In this document: piece by piece, positions 11,364 through 22,552 of the stretch
Position numbering within the stretch: the stretch's first letter is position 1
How the letters are laid out: each line of letters starts with the position of its first letter
Origin: Panulirus ornatus
Lineage: Eukaryota; Arthropoda; Malacostraca; Decapoda; Palinuridae
Assembly: GCF_036320965.1 (NCBI RefSeq)
Contig: NC_092225.1
Coordinates: 32,126,443 to 32,190,442, forward strand
Length of the DNA stretch: 64,000 nt
Reading direction: 5' to 3'
Position numbers and translations under genes: made by a program
The notes under the pieces: generated by a model
Told to the model about the DNA's origin: nothing
Seen by the model: only the letters and a program-made list of their open reading frames with translations
Database searches by the model: none

Positions 11364-12107
11364 TTTGCCGCCCCAGACACCATACATGCTCCTCATCTTT
11401 AGTGTCACACTCAACCTCTCGCACCCTCACATACTTATACACACCTTGCTTTCACAAGACAGTATTATAACCCGACTCGCACTTCCGTCATCAGATACAT
11501 ACACACTAACACACACTTACCAGCACCAGTTTCATTCACACTAACTCAAGTATTAACACCACACTGATTCCATCACACTAACACCACTTTCTGGTACACA
11601 CTAACACACTGGCGCGTTACACCAGATTGCATAAGATTTCATGAAAACTGTAAATGAAGCAGGGAATCTTGCACCTTCCCACGCACTCTGAGCAACATAC
11701 TCATTGAAGGTGCCGCACTCTAGCTAGCCTCCTCAACATGACCCGTACGTTCAGGGTTATGTGGGAAAAGTTCTAAATGAACAAGAGGATTTTTTCCCAC
11801 GTTTCACGGAACTTTTGGGCCTCATTTTGAGACAAAGTTTGCGTGAATATTTAGGTAAATTAAGAGTGTATATTCCGACACGCGCCCGGCCTCCTAGTGT
11901 TTCCCCAGATAAGTAACTTTTTTCTCTCCCACAGAGGCAGCAACCTCCACCATCCAACACAACAACATTTAATTTAGGGAAATTTTAGTTGAGATTAAAG
12001 ACGACCATCTATTGTTTTCCTTTTTTTCATGTTTTCTGAGTTTAATGTTCAGTTTTTTGAGAATGAAGACCTTGCTGGCTGGGCGGATTTTTAACTATAT
12101 GTGCGTA
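11364..12107. other. Unique sequence
   Basis: No repeat and no recognisable coding domain. A possible acceptor-like tract (CTCTCCCACAG) occurs near 11935 but no convincing exon follows. Confidence 0.4.
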
Positions 12108-12277
12108 TAGGTAGAATGGTATGGGCGTATGGGTAGGATGGTATAGGCGTATGGGTAAGATGGTACGGGCGTATGGGTAGGATGGTATAGGCGTATGGGT
12201 AGGATGGTATAGGCGTATGGGTAGGATGGTATAGGCGTATGGGTAGGATGGTACGGGCGTATGGGTAGGATGGTATG
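12108..12277. repeat. 22-bp minisatellite, about 8 copies
   Basis: Units of GGGTAGGATGGTATAGGCGT plus AT, with variants TACGGGC and TATGGGC. Confidence 0.93.
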
Positions 12278-12568
12278 TGTGTTTGCTGTATGGGAGAAGT
12301 CTACACTGGACTGGACGCATCTCTGGTACATTTTCTACCATTAACCAGCTTCTTAATCTGCTGTCTGCTGTAGTAATAATAATGCTATAATTATCATTAT
12401 CATTATTATCGTTACTAATAATAAACTTGCCTTTTCCTTCACTCAGTTTTCTTAATTCTGGCTTGATCTTTGTTGTCATCCTCTGGATCTACTCTACTTG
12501 GTCTTTGTACATCTGCACCCGTCGTGAACAAGGGTATGTTAGTGTTCACTTTATCTGGGATATGAATG

Positions 12569-12601
<33 letters not shown>

Positions 12602-12731
12602 ATATATTCGTTCTTCGTGAGACAATAAACAATGAATCAGAACCAAGCTAAAGTGATTCTACATTTCTTTGTTTACGACAGACATACAGTATAATGCCCC
12701 AGCACACAGTACTCAATATATACAACAGACA

Positions 12732-12734
<3 letters not shown>
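12278..12734. other. Unique AT-rich DNA with a short (GT)n
   Basis: A (GT)n run followed by GCGCGCGC lies near 12570-12600. No gene seen. Confidence 0.4.
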
Positions 12735-12796
<62 letters not shown>

Positions 12797-12798
12797 TG
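12735..12798. repeat. (AT)n microsatellite
   Basis: About 55 bp of pure TA, ending in CATATATGTATG. Confidence 0.97.
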
Positions 12799-12877
12799 TA
12801 TGTATAATGTATTCAACACCATCCTGAATGTATAGAACACAGAAAACAATGTCCTCACTTCAATATTCAACATGTAC

Positions 12878-12879
<2 letters not shown>

Positions 12880-12965
<86 letters not shown>
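12880..12965. repeat. (AG)n microsatellite
   Basis: About 85 bp of uninterrupted AG. Confidence 0.98.
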
Positions 12966-12967
<2 letters not shown>

Positions 12968-13074
12968 CACATTAACATAGTTTGGTCATAATGTTACAAT
13001 ATTCTGGGATCAGATGCCGCCTGTTGCTCCGCCTGGCTCATAATGCGTGTTTACCTCTGGCTGTCCACACTATA

Positions 13075-13205
13075 ACTCAGTTATTGTCTCTCTTAACCTT
13101 ACTGCCTCTCCCCGTACCTCTCACTCAGTTATTGTCTCTCTTAACCTTACTGCCTCTCCCTGAACCTCTCACTCAGTTATTGTCTCTCCCTGTACCTCTC
13201 ACTCA
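13075..13205. repeat. 48-bp repeat, 2-3 copies
   Basis: Units begin ACTCAGTTATTGTCTCTC. The third copy lacks the TTAACCTTACTGCC segment. Confidence 0.85.
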
Positions 13206-13363
13206 AACATCAACTCCTGGTTACACACAACAGAAGGAATGGGAAGCATTGACACAGTGGAGGAGGGGATCATGATGGAGGCTGACATGAGGACTTTAGT
13301 CGTGGCTATGACCTCCTCCTGCTGTGGTGACCCCGTGTTGGATCGTCTCCTGTCTCACCCTGA

Positions 13364-13496
13364 CAGTCCCTGCTGGTCTGCTGCCCCGTGACCCCCAGCT
13401 GTGGCGTCCCTGCTGGTCTGCTGCCCCGTGACCCCCAGCTGTGGCGTCCCTGCTGGTCTGCTGCCCCGTGACCCCCAGCTGTGGCGTCCCTGGACC
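13364..13496. repeat. 40-bp minisatellite, about 3 copies
   Basis: Units with CCCTGCTGGTCTGCTGCCCC and GTGACCCCCAGCTGTGGCGT. Confidence 0.9.
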
Positions 13497-13985
13497 CATG
13501 TCATCTCCCCATTCCCCTTCCCACTCATGTCATCTCCCTCACCCCACTCAGTCATCTCCCCATCCTCCTTCCCACCCTTATCATCTCCACGTTCTGTGCC
13601 CCGGCCCTCCCCTCCCCTCCAGCCGTGTGATCCTCTCCGTCGGGTTGTGAAAATTTCCATCAACCATTAATTTAACAGTAGAGGCGACGCGTCACACACA
13701 GTTGGCGGTGGTCGCCTGCCGCCCCGCCCCGCCCCGCCCGCTGCCCCTCCTGCCACTCACTGCCGGTGGGGCGCTGCTCCCCACTGTATCCTCCCCTCTC
13801 TCTCCCCACCAGCAGTTTTGCCAGAATGTTTGAGCCAAGTATCAACACAGAACTAAACAGAAACACAATTATACAAATACACGTAGAAACAAACTCTTGT
13901 ATACATTACACTGCAGAAAATTCCTCACTGAAAATACGAGAATTTCAACTGTTGCTCTGATCTTGTGCCTCACACACTGGCTGGG
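13497..13985. other. Unique sequence with a short (CCCCG)n run
   Basis: GCCCCGCCCCGCCCCGCCCG near 13720-13740 could form a G-quadruplex on the minus strand. No gene recognised. Confidence 0.4.
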
Positions 13986-14230
13986 GTAACGAGAACACAT
14001 GGAAACAGACCGACGCCTTCCTGGAAATAGACATGGAACTTCCTGGATATAGACCTATGTCTTCCTGGAAACAGACCTGTACCTTCCTAGGAATGATATT
14101 GTTCTTCCCTGTAGAGGGACATTCACTTCCCTCTAGACAGACCTGTACTTTCCTGGAAAACGATATGTACTTTCTGGAAGCAGACTTTTACCTTCCTGGA
14201 AATAGACCTGTACCGTCCTGGAAATATAAT
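13986..14230. repeat. Degenerate 22-24-bp repeat
   Basis: The words TAGACCTGTACCTTCCTGGA and diverged forms recur about nine times with irregular spacing. An old array. Confidence 0.6.
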
Positions 14231-15507
14231 CTTATGAAAATACGAGAAGATAAACTTTACAAGAACACGTTTACATCATCTTCATTATTTTGCTTAACGA
14301 TTCATGCATCAGGCTACTGGCAGGGACTATCCAGCTGGTGGGACGCTGTCCACCTGCTAGGGACTGTCCAGCTGGTGGGACGGTGTTGTTCCATAAAGAG
14401 GTAGTATGTGTAGGGGTTTCGATTCTATTGTCATGTCGAGTAGGGGAGATCAACTGGTGAATATCATTCTTGATTACTGACTGAAGAGACGAATTTTGGG
14501 AGTTAAAGAATCTGGGAGGCGTTTGTTGGAGGGTTCTTGGAAGTGTTGATTGGAGGGAATTGGGAGGAATTTGTTGGATTGCAATGAAGAGAAAGATGAT
14601 GAAATTGAAGGAAAAAGTGGGATAACAGAACCTCGTGGCTTAACCTGGTTCTCAGTTGTCAAAATGTAAATATAAACAAGAAGGTTTGTCTTGAGTCACA
14701 CAGATCAGTTGACATAACTGGTGTGTTTGGTTCTGATGTGTTTACTTCCTCGTTGTAACTGTACCGTCACGTTAGCAGGAACATAATCTTCCTCATGAAA
14801 AGCTGACCAATATATTTACCAAATGAACAAAGAATAAATGTTGCTCTAAATTTTTAAAAGCGACAGCAATTAATTCCTTTACATGATTAAGCCCAGTCTT
14901 GCACTGGCGCATATTACCTAAATACGATTATGAAACTATACATTAATCTCTAACACAGGAAATCCAGTATATTCTTTCATAATTATCAGATAAATTACGA
15001 AATAAGAATGAAATAAATCCACACTGTCAGAACACAGAAATCCTCGCTCAGATAATACATGTAAATCTCCAGAGGAGAAATTTTTGTTTGTCATTATATA
15101 TTTGATGATCACTAAATAAGGATCACTGGACTAAATCTTGTACATAAATACGGTATTATCGTTTCATAAAAATCCTATACAAAATTCTACAAGAAAATGA
15201 ACAAATTCTCCTGATGTATTAACTACCTTAGAGAAATGCTACGTTAATCCAGGTCATACATGAAACTCTGCATCAATGACTTAAGAACGTCTCATAAAAA
15301 ACTGAAAAATAAAATACTCCAAAATGAAATATTATGTTGAAGTAAAGAAAAAATAATGGATAGAGTTATGATACAGGAGGAGAGGAGAGGTCGTCTGTCG
15401 CCAGTCAACATCTGCTCTGACTTTCTTTTTTTACTACCAAGTCTATTTTACACTGCTATGTTCTCCTGGTGCTCCGTGTTCCTTGTTTGTAAATAGTTAC
15501 TTTAGAT

Positions 15508-15509
<2 letters not shown>
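14231..15509. other. Unique AT-rich DNA
   Basis: Short CAGCTGGTGGGACG duplications lie at 14330-14385. The rest, especially 14700-15400, is AT-rich with many stops in all frames, typical of intergenic or intronic DNA. Confidence 0.5.

Positions 15510-15579
<70 letters not shown>
15510..15579. repeat. (CT)n microsatellite
   Basis: About 70 bp of CT. Confidence 0.98.
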
Positions 15580-15583
<4 letters not shown>

Positions 15584-15679
15584 ACACGACGATCACTATA
15601 AGCTTCACCTGATATTAGAATCAGAGACAAAACCTTAGGAAATGACAGACACAAGAGCAGCAAGAAAATAATATGAACA

Positions 15680-15765
15680 GACAGACAGACAGACAGGTAC
15701 ACAGATAGACACACACACACACACAGACAGACAGCCAGGTACAGACAGACAGCCAGGTACAGACG
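15680..15765. repeat. Imperfect (ACAG)n/(CA)n tract
   Basis: ACAGACAGACAGACAG followed by (CA)n and two copies of AGACAGCCAGGTACAGAC. Confidence 0.9.
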
Positions 15766-16852
15766 CTGATGAGAGAGGCGCCACAGACAGCAAGAGCGGC
15801 ATCAATACGTTGCTATATAATTTCCTCCCAGAGTTAGAACAACCAGACTATATTTCAAATCCTTGATTACTCAGCCAGACAGTGCTATAACTCCACGATC
15901 CACAGAGCTAAAGTCCCACTCAGATCCCCGGGAAAACTGGCCATACTGACATGTACATTATCATATTACCTGTATCGCTATGAAGCCCCAAAAGTTACGG
16001 TCTTCATTAGGCAAACTTTGATTATATCAGATGAACATTGTGTGAAAATGTTGCCTTTAGGATAATATGGACAACCACAGATGTACTGAATCACAACTTA
16101 ATCAGTTCTTAACATTTGTATGAAGTTGTTCGTTTGTCTGATTGTTAAATGGACAGATAATTGGCTTGACAGACTTGTTAGATTATCAACTCATCCAATT
16201 ATTATCATAACTCATCCAATTATTATCATAACTCATCTAGATATTATTCTTTTGATAACATGCTATAAAAAGATTCGTCAAACAAAAAGAAAGTCACGGT
16301 TTTTAGATGACACGACTTAGCGAGTATGGTGACACTGATGCGACAGAAACAACGGGTAAATCTGAAAACCACAGTTACCCCTCACAAATCACGTCTTAGA
16401 AAATGGAACATAAACAATCCCAAGACTAATTCTTTTCACTGTGGAGTAATCGACTGAAACATTACGTGTTTGTATGTGCCTCACAGATGCATGATTGTGT
16501 TACCGTACTACCTCTAGTCTCACAGTTTAACCTCGATTATGTAAAGGTCAATTATTTAATGGCCGGCAGACAGATGACGGAGATTACAGACTGACAGATG
16601 ACGGGGATTACAGACTCATTCCTGGTTTCCGGGGTCGCGGGCCACGGAGTCGTCCACCTTGAGACTGAGGAAGAACAATTTCCCTCCAGGAAACATCATC
16701 ATGAAAATAATTCCAGTATATCTGTATGGTCGACCATGAAGCTGTTGATCGCACGATGTACAACATTGAAGACGTGTCAGATTGTCATGTTTACATCCTT
16801 CTACATTATTAGCTTCCACTCTTCCGTCGTACGCATGGAAGATTTTTCTTGT
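15766..16852. other. Unique sequence
   Basis: Contains two copies of a 21-bp word CATCCAATTATTATCATAAC at 16193-16235. Open frames on both strands around 16600-16750 are too ambiguous to call. Confidence 0.4.
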
Positions 16853-16893
16853 TAGTGTGTGTGTGTGTGTGTCTGTGTGTGTGTGTGTGTGTG
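16853..16893. repeat. (GT)n microsatellite
   Basis: About 40 bp of GT with one TCT interruption. Confidence 0.95.
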
Positions 16894-16927
16894 AGTATTT
16901 TACTGTCGGTTTGTGTGTTTCTGTCAG

Positions 16928-17022
16928 CGAAATGTTCCACTGCGACCACGAGATGTGCCTGCAGACATGTCCACAGGCCAAGCAGGAGGGACATGTCTTC
17001 ATCAACAGCCACGTCAGGTCTG
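16928..17022 (+). CDS. Candidate internal coding exon, cysteine-rich
   Basis: A TTTGTGTGTTTCTGTCAG acceptor precedes it and TCTG|GTAATC can serve as donor. The open frame starts with one carried-over base, then reads EMFHCDHEMCLQTCPQAKQE and continues through GHVFINSHVRS. About 22 of 27 third-codon positions checked are G or C, well above the AT-rich surroundings, as in real coding exons. The C-x4-C-x3-C spacing recalls the end of zona pellucida (ZP-C) domains in arthropod extracellular proteins, but that is a weak resemblance. It ends with one base of a split codon. Confidence 0.35.
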
Positions 17023-17250
17023 GTAATCATATCAGAAGTTTCTACGTCCACTGATGGCTACAGCGTCTGGGCGCCTGGTGGTGTTCCCTGTACCGCAGGT
17101 CGTGATGGATGAACCACCCGCCATATACATCATATACATCATATTCAAATGAAGTACAAAAAGAAGACTCGGGTGAAATATAACAGAAAAAAGACAATAC
17201 AAAACACTCGACATTTCTTTCTAAAATATATTTTCAATGATCATATATCT

Positions 17251-17430
<180 letters not shown>

Positions 17431-17570
17431 GAAAGATATAGAAGTAGGCAGACCAAGATTTACTATCATGTTTACTGCGTCAGAATTCATCAGTACAGTT
17501 GTATCCAGTGATGACGAGGTCAACACAGCTGAGCCATCAACGTCTGTATGACCTGGTGACCTCGGAAGCA

Positions 17571-17701
17571 GGAGGTGACGCGCTGGGAGGCACAAGCCAG
17601 GGAAGGGGTCATGCAGGAGGTGACGCGCTGGGAGGCACGGGCCAGGGAAGGGGTCATGCAGGAGGTGACGCGCTGGGAGGCAAGGGCCAGGGAAGGGGTC
17701 A
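17571..17701. repeat. 45-bp minisatellite, 3 copies
   Basis: Units with GGAGGTGACGCGCTGGGAGG and GCCAGGGAAGGGGTCA. Confidence 0.92.
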
Positions 17702-17729
17702 AGCTTGGACTGGATTATTCCTTGGTCAG

Positions 17730-17853
17730 AACACAGGAACCGGAAACAAAGTGAGAATAAAGAGGGAATAAGAAGAGACGGAGATGATGACGCTTCCAGG
17801 CAGGCAGTAGATGAGGCACCGCTACTGTTGACCAGGATCCTCCAGCTGGTGAG
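17730..17853 (+). CDS. Candidate coding exon following 16928-17022
   Basis: TTATTCCTTGGTCAG can act as acceptor and GAG|GTACGT is a good donor. The frame beginning with two carried-over bases is open throughout: a basic stretch HRNRKQS, then [19 protein letters not shown]. The one-base remainder of the upstream candidate exon plus these two bases restores a codon (GAA), so the pair is phase-compatible. The intervening 707 bp would be an intron holding an (AT)n tract and a minisatellite. The basic stretch could be a processing site, but this is speculative. Confidence 0.25.
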
Positions 17854-17860
17854 GTACGTG

Positions 17861-18511
17861 GTGGTCAGGCCGCCATGTGTGGGTGTGTGGTCAGGCCACC
17901 ATGTGTGGGTGTGTGGTCAGGCCACCATGTGTGGGTGTGTGGTCAGGCCACCATGTGTGGGGTGTGTGGTCAGGCCACCATGTGTGGGTGTGTGGTCAGG
18001 CCACCATGTGTGGGTGTGTGGTCAGGCCACCATGTGTGGGTGTGTGGTCAGGCCACCATGTGTGGGTGTGTGGTCAGGCCACCATGTGTGGGTGTGTGGT
18101 CAGGCCACCATGTGTGGGTGTGTGGTCAGGCCACCATGTGTGGGTGTGTGGTCAGGCCACCATGTGTGGGTGTGTGGTCAGGCCACCATGTGTGGGTGTG
18201 TGGTCAGGCCACCATGTGTGGGTGTGTGGTCAGGCCACCATGTGTGGGTGTGTGGTCAGGCCACCATGTGTGGGTGTGTGGTCAGGCCACCATGTGTGGG
18301 GTGTGTGGTCAGGCCACCATGTGTGGGGTGTGTGGTCAGGCCACCATGTGTGGGTGTGTGGTCAGGCCACCATGTGTGGGTGTGTGGTCAGGCCACCATG
18401 TGTGGGTGTGTGGTCAGGCCACCATGTGTGGGTGTGTGGTCAGGCCACCATGTGTGGGTGTGTGGTCAGGCCACCATGTGTGGGTGTGTGGTCAGGCCAT
18501 CATGTGTGGGG
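17861..18511. repeat. 26-bp minisatellite, about 25 copies
   Basis: Units of CAGGCCACCATGTGTGGGTG plus TGTGGT. A few units have one extra G. The spanning open frames are repeat shadows. Confidence 0.97.
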
Positions 18512-18664
18512 TCATGAGGCTACAACACTCGTCATCAATGATCACACATGGTAAACACCCGCCAGACCCCAAGGATGACGTCAGCCAAGACTAACGGGTT
18601 GTTCTCATGTTGTGGGTTGTACCAGACTTATCATTTGTTGACGAATACTGAAGATAAGCTGTTG

Positions 18665-18666
<2 letters not shown>

Positions 18667-18742
<76 letters not shown>
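18667..18742. repeat. (TC)n microsatellite
   Basis: About 76 bp of TC. Confidence 0.98.
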
Positions 18743-18745
<3 letters not shown>

Positions 18746-18788
18746 CAGAAGGCAGTACTCGTCCTCGAGGTAAACAATTACCAGGTAC

Positions 18789-18889
18789 CTGGTCTCAGCC
18801 AGAGCGGCTCGTGCCGGTCCCAGACTGCCCCCCAGCCCGCGCGTCATGCACTCTGACACTAACCCCAGCCCGGTCATGGAGAGCCTCAT
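18789..18889 (-). CDS. Candidate first coding exon
   Basis: On the minus strand an ATG in a favourable context (G at -3) starts a GC3-rich open frame: MRLSMTGLGLVSECMTRG, then a Gly/Ala-rich part ending AALAET. It ends at ACCAG|GTACCT, a plausible donor, 33 codons plus two bases in. The N-terminus is only weakly hydrophobic. The frame stays open past the donor, so a chance frame in GC-rich DNA is also possible. Confidence 0.25.
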
Positions 18890-18893
18890 GGCT

Positions 18894-19389
18894 TGACCCC
18901 CGGGGGTCAGGTAGGTCACCGTAGCTTATTCAGATAACAAACTACTTGTCTGGGTCACGTCCTGCTGGGTCACGTTCCTCACTGCTTCACATATCCCAAA
19001 ATGGTGTCAGTGACTGACTGCTGAGTCGAGCAGTTAACCTGGCTGACCACACTATGTGTTGACCCTCGGGTTCTTGTGTTGAGCATCAGTTGTCATGTGA
19101 CACAATACGTCACCGTCTGATTACCGTACTGGCCAATCAGGTGCCATTCTGACCCTCACCTTAAAAGGTCATTTAACATTTGGTCGGAATCGTAGGAGGT
19201 CTACCGAGGTGTGAGGTGTGAGGCAGTAACTTGTAACTTGCATAACACTGTGGCCAGCGTGGCAGACCTTCCCTGTCATGATGGTCCGTGAGCTACGAGT
19301 CAACACAGGAGCAACACAAGACATGATGACAAACATGAAAATAACCGACGATGAACCACAATGAAAAACACAACAAACCAAAGACAAGA
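18894..19389. other. Unique sequence
   Basis: Includes CCCCCGGGGG (near-palindrome) near 18897. No gene recognised. Confidence 0.4.
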
Positions 19390-19640
19390 CATCAGACCCC
19401 CCCCCCCCACCCCCTGCGTTATGTAGGGACTGTGCGCGCGCACGTCTGTGTGTGTGTGTGTGTGTGTGTGGGTCAGGAGAGGCCGGTGGGACACGGGTAC
19501 ATCAGCCTCAAGATGGTCATAACAATGGCAATAACCTTTGACCCCCCCCCACCCTCCTACCACCTCCATCCCCCCCAGCAGAAGGGGGGGGGGTCCTCCA
19601 TCAGGGAGGGGGAGGGGGGAGGGGGGGGCGGCAGCGATCC
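19390..19640. repeat. Low-complexity C and G homopolymer region with (GT)n
   Basis: C runs near 19397 and 19542, (GT)n at 19447-19472, and G runs at 19584-19628 (up to ten G). Strong G-quadruplex potential on both strands and a likely spot for length errors. Confidence 0.85.
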
Positions 19641-19712
19641 ATCAGCTGGGCGACAAACGAGGTTGGAACACAGAACACCGTGCCACACAGTTATTAATGA
19701 CGCTCCTGCCAC

Positions 19713-19870
19713 CCTGCCATCTGCTGGCCTGCCACCCTGCCACCTGCTGGCCTGCCACCCTGCCACCTGCTTTCCTCCCATACTGCCACCCTGTTACCAT
19801 TTCTTCCTGCCCCCATCCGCCTCGCCTGCCACCCGCCGCCCTGCCACCCGCCGCCCTGCCACCCGCCGCC
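19713..19870. repeat. 23-bp and 14-bp tandem repeats
   Basis: About three units of CTGCCACCCTGCCACCTGCT plus GGC, then about three units of CCTGCCACCCGCCG. Confidence 0.85.
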
Positions 19871-19930
19871 CACACCAAGCCCTTGCCTCTCGTCCCTGGA
19901 TCCCACAACCAGAACACAGCTATACTGAAG

Positions 19931-20706
19931 CTCCTGCAAGTGTACCCAGGTCCTGCAAGTGTACCCAGGTCCTGCAAGTGTACCCAGGTCCTGCAAGTGA
20001 ACCCAGGTCCTGCAAGTGTACCCAGGTCCTGCAGCTTTCCCCAGGTCCTGCAAGTGTACCCAGGTCCTGCAAGTGCACCCAGGTCCTGCAAGTGTACCCA
20101 GGTCCTGCAAGTGTACCCAGGTCCTGCAAGTGCACCCAGGTCCTGCAAGTGTACCCAGGTCCTGCAGCTTTCCCCAGGTCCTGCAAGTGTACCCAGGTCC
20201 TGCAAGTGTACCCAGGTCCTGCAAGTGTACCCAGGTCCTGCAAGTGTACCCAGGTCCTGCAGCTTTCCCCAGGTCCTGCAAGTGTACCCAGGTCCTGCAA
20301 GTGTACCAAGGTCCTGCAAGTGAACCCAGGTCCTGCAAGTGTACCCAGGTCCTGCAAGTGTACCCAGGTCCTGCAAGTGAACCCAGGTCCTGCAAGTGTA
20401 CCCAGGTCCTGCAGCTTTCCCCAGGTCCTGCAAGTGTACCCAGGTCCTGCAAGTGTACCCAGGTCCTGCAAGTGTACCCAGGTCCTGCAAGTGAACCCAG
20501 GTCCTGCAAGTGTACCCAGGTCCTGCAAGTGTACCCAGGTCCTGCAAGTGTACCCAGGTCCTGCAAGTGAACCCAGGTCCTGCAAGTGTACCCAGGTCCT
20601 GCAAGTGTACCCAGGTCCTGCAACTGTACCCAGGTCCTGCAAGTGTACCCAGGTCCTGCAACTGTACCCAGGTCCTGTAGCTTTCCCCAGGTCCTGCAAG
20701 TGAACC
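19931..20706. repeat. 19-bp minisatellite, about 41 copies
   Basis: Unit GTCCTGCAAGTGTACCCAG with variants GTGCACCC, GTGAACCC, GTACCAAG and GCTTTCCCC. The variants recur in runs, suggesting higher-order duplication of multi-unit blocks. Open frames across it are shadows. Confidence 0.97.
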
Positions 20707-20811
20707 ATGGTTCACCTTGTCTGCCACAGGAAGACGTAGTTGAGATGACGGGCGAGTGGTCAACCTCCACACAGGAATGAGACCCGTCATGATGGCTTCC
20801 TCCTGACCAAC

Positions 20812-20813
<2 letters not shown>

Positions 20814-20897
<84 letters not shown>

Positions 20898-20900
20898 TTC
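20814..20900. repeat. (TC)n microsatellite
   Basis: About 70 bp of pure TC plus an imperfect tail with TTTC. Confidence 0.97.
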
Positions 20901-21087
20901 ACAATAAACATAGAATTGATTTGAATTTTTTTCTAAACAACCAATTCCCCACACCCGACACCATAACAATCATTGTGTCTTGTATAACCATCATAGTTGT
21001 AGTATAAGGAAATAAATCACGTCATTGGTTGCCTAGTTATGTTTATGGATTATATTGTGAATCATCTTAACAACACATACGAAAGAT

Positions 21088-21468
21088 CATAATGTGACTG
21101 TTGTGGTCTACCTGGCCCAGGCCCACATTAACAACATGATGTTGTGGTCTACCTGGCCCAGGCTCACATTAACAACATGATGTTGTGGTCTACCTGGCCC
21201 AGGCCTACATTAACAACATGATGTTGTGGTCTACCTGGCCCAGGCCTACATTAACAACATGATGTTGTGGTCTACCTGGCCCAGGCCTACATTAACAACA
21301 TGATGTTGTGGTCTACCTGGCCCAGGCCTACATTAACAACATGATGTTGTGGTCTACCTGGCCCAGGCCCACATTAACAACATGATGTTGTGGTCTACCT
21401 GGCCCAGGCCCACATTAACAACATGATGTTGTGGTCTACCTGGCCCAGGCCTACATTAACAACATGAT
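21088..21468. repeat. 41-bp minisatellite with near-palindromes, about 9 copies
   Basis: Units contain ACAACATGATGTTGT (an imperfect palindrome) and CCTGGCCCAGG. CCTACA/CCCACA variants alternate. Confidence 0.95.
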
Positions 21469-22552
21469 GATGTACAACTGTTCATGTGATCATGAGTGAG
21501 GGGAAGGTACATGCTGAGGCCCTCTGCCGCCGCCCGCCTTCACTTGGCCAGGAACAAACACACAACAAATGAAATAAATTATAGTCAAGTCGAAGACGTT
21601 CTGGCGCCATCATAAAGGATCAGTCTCATGAATTATACGAAAATAAAATTTCACGTTTACAATCAACTTTGTAAGTTAGTGTATCATTTAGGACGATAAG
21701 GAAGAGTGGATATGTGAGAGAGTGTTGTATTCTGAGCCATGTTGACATCATAGCTCACCCCCCCCCCCCCCGGGCCACTCACACAGGCGACTTTCAATAA
21801 CATCTTGATGGCCACAACCAGCCTCCATACTGGCCACCCAGCACAGTAGGTATACCACAATTGTGACCACATAATAAGGTGGCACAAGTAACTCTGTTAT
21901 AGTGAATGTAGTTGACTTAATGAATGTGAGGAGAGCAGAGACGCCTCCAACACCCGAGACACACACTTACTGACTGACTGGCTGAGAAATAAGTTGAAAT
22001 GATCAGCACAAGATCTAGTGAACATGTTCCCCTGTGTGACGACATAATGACGACCACCCTCGCTGACACCACCTCGCTGCCACCCATCGCTGACACCACC
22101 TCGCTGACACCACCTCACTGACACCACCTCACTACCACCCCTTAATGACACCACCTCACTGCCACCCTCGCTGCCGCCTATTATTTCTACCACCTCACGA
22201 CCGCCCTTAACTGCCACCCTTTACTGCTTTCCATCATCGCCGCTTCTCACGACCATCCCTCACTGAGGCCCGGCCCTGCACCCTGGCCCTAACCACCATC
22301 CCTTACCCCCTGCTCACTACCTCCCCTCAACACCATCCTCCTCCAACACATAATATCAATACCATAAAAAGAAGACAGGAAATTAACTTCACACAACCAA
22401 CCGTCCTAACAACCTTCCTTTGGACCAAACATATTCGTTATAAACAACAAAATGAGACAAATATCTGACGATTTTGATAACGACCTGATGACGAGCCATC
22501 AACATTGTTACGGAAAGTAACAACTTACAACATTTGGCAGACTTCTGCGCTT
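21469..22552. other. Mostly unique DNA
   Basis: Holds a C run at 21758-21771 and a degenerate GCTGACACCACCTC repeat at 22065-22215. No supported gene. Confidence 0.5.

Noticed and set aside
17705..18517. Cys/Val/Trp-rich 270-codon frame
   Set aside because: Shadow of the 26-bp array. Three overlapping frames are equally open.
19351..20911. Long frames on both strands (up to 450 codons)
   Set aside because: Generated by the 19-bp array and C/G-rich flanks.
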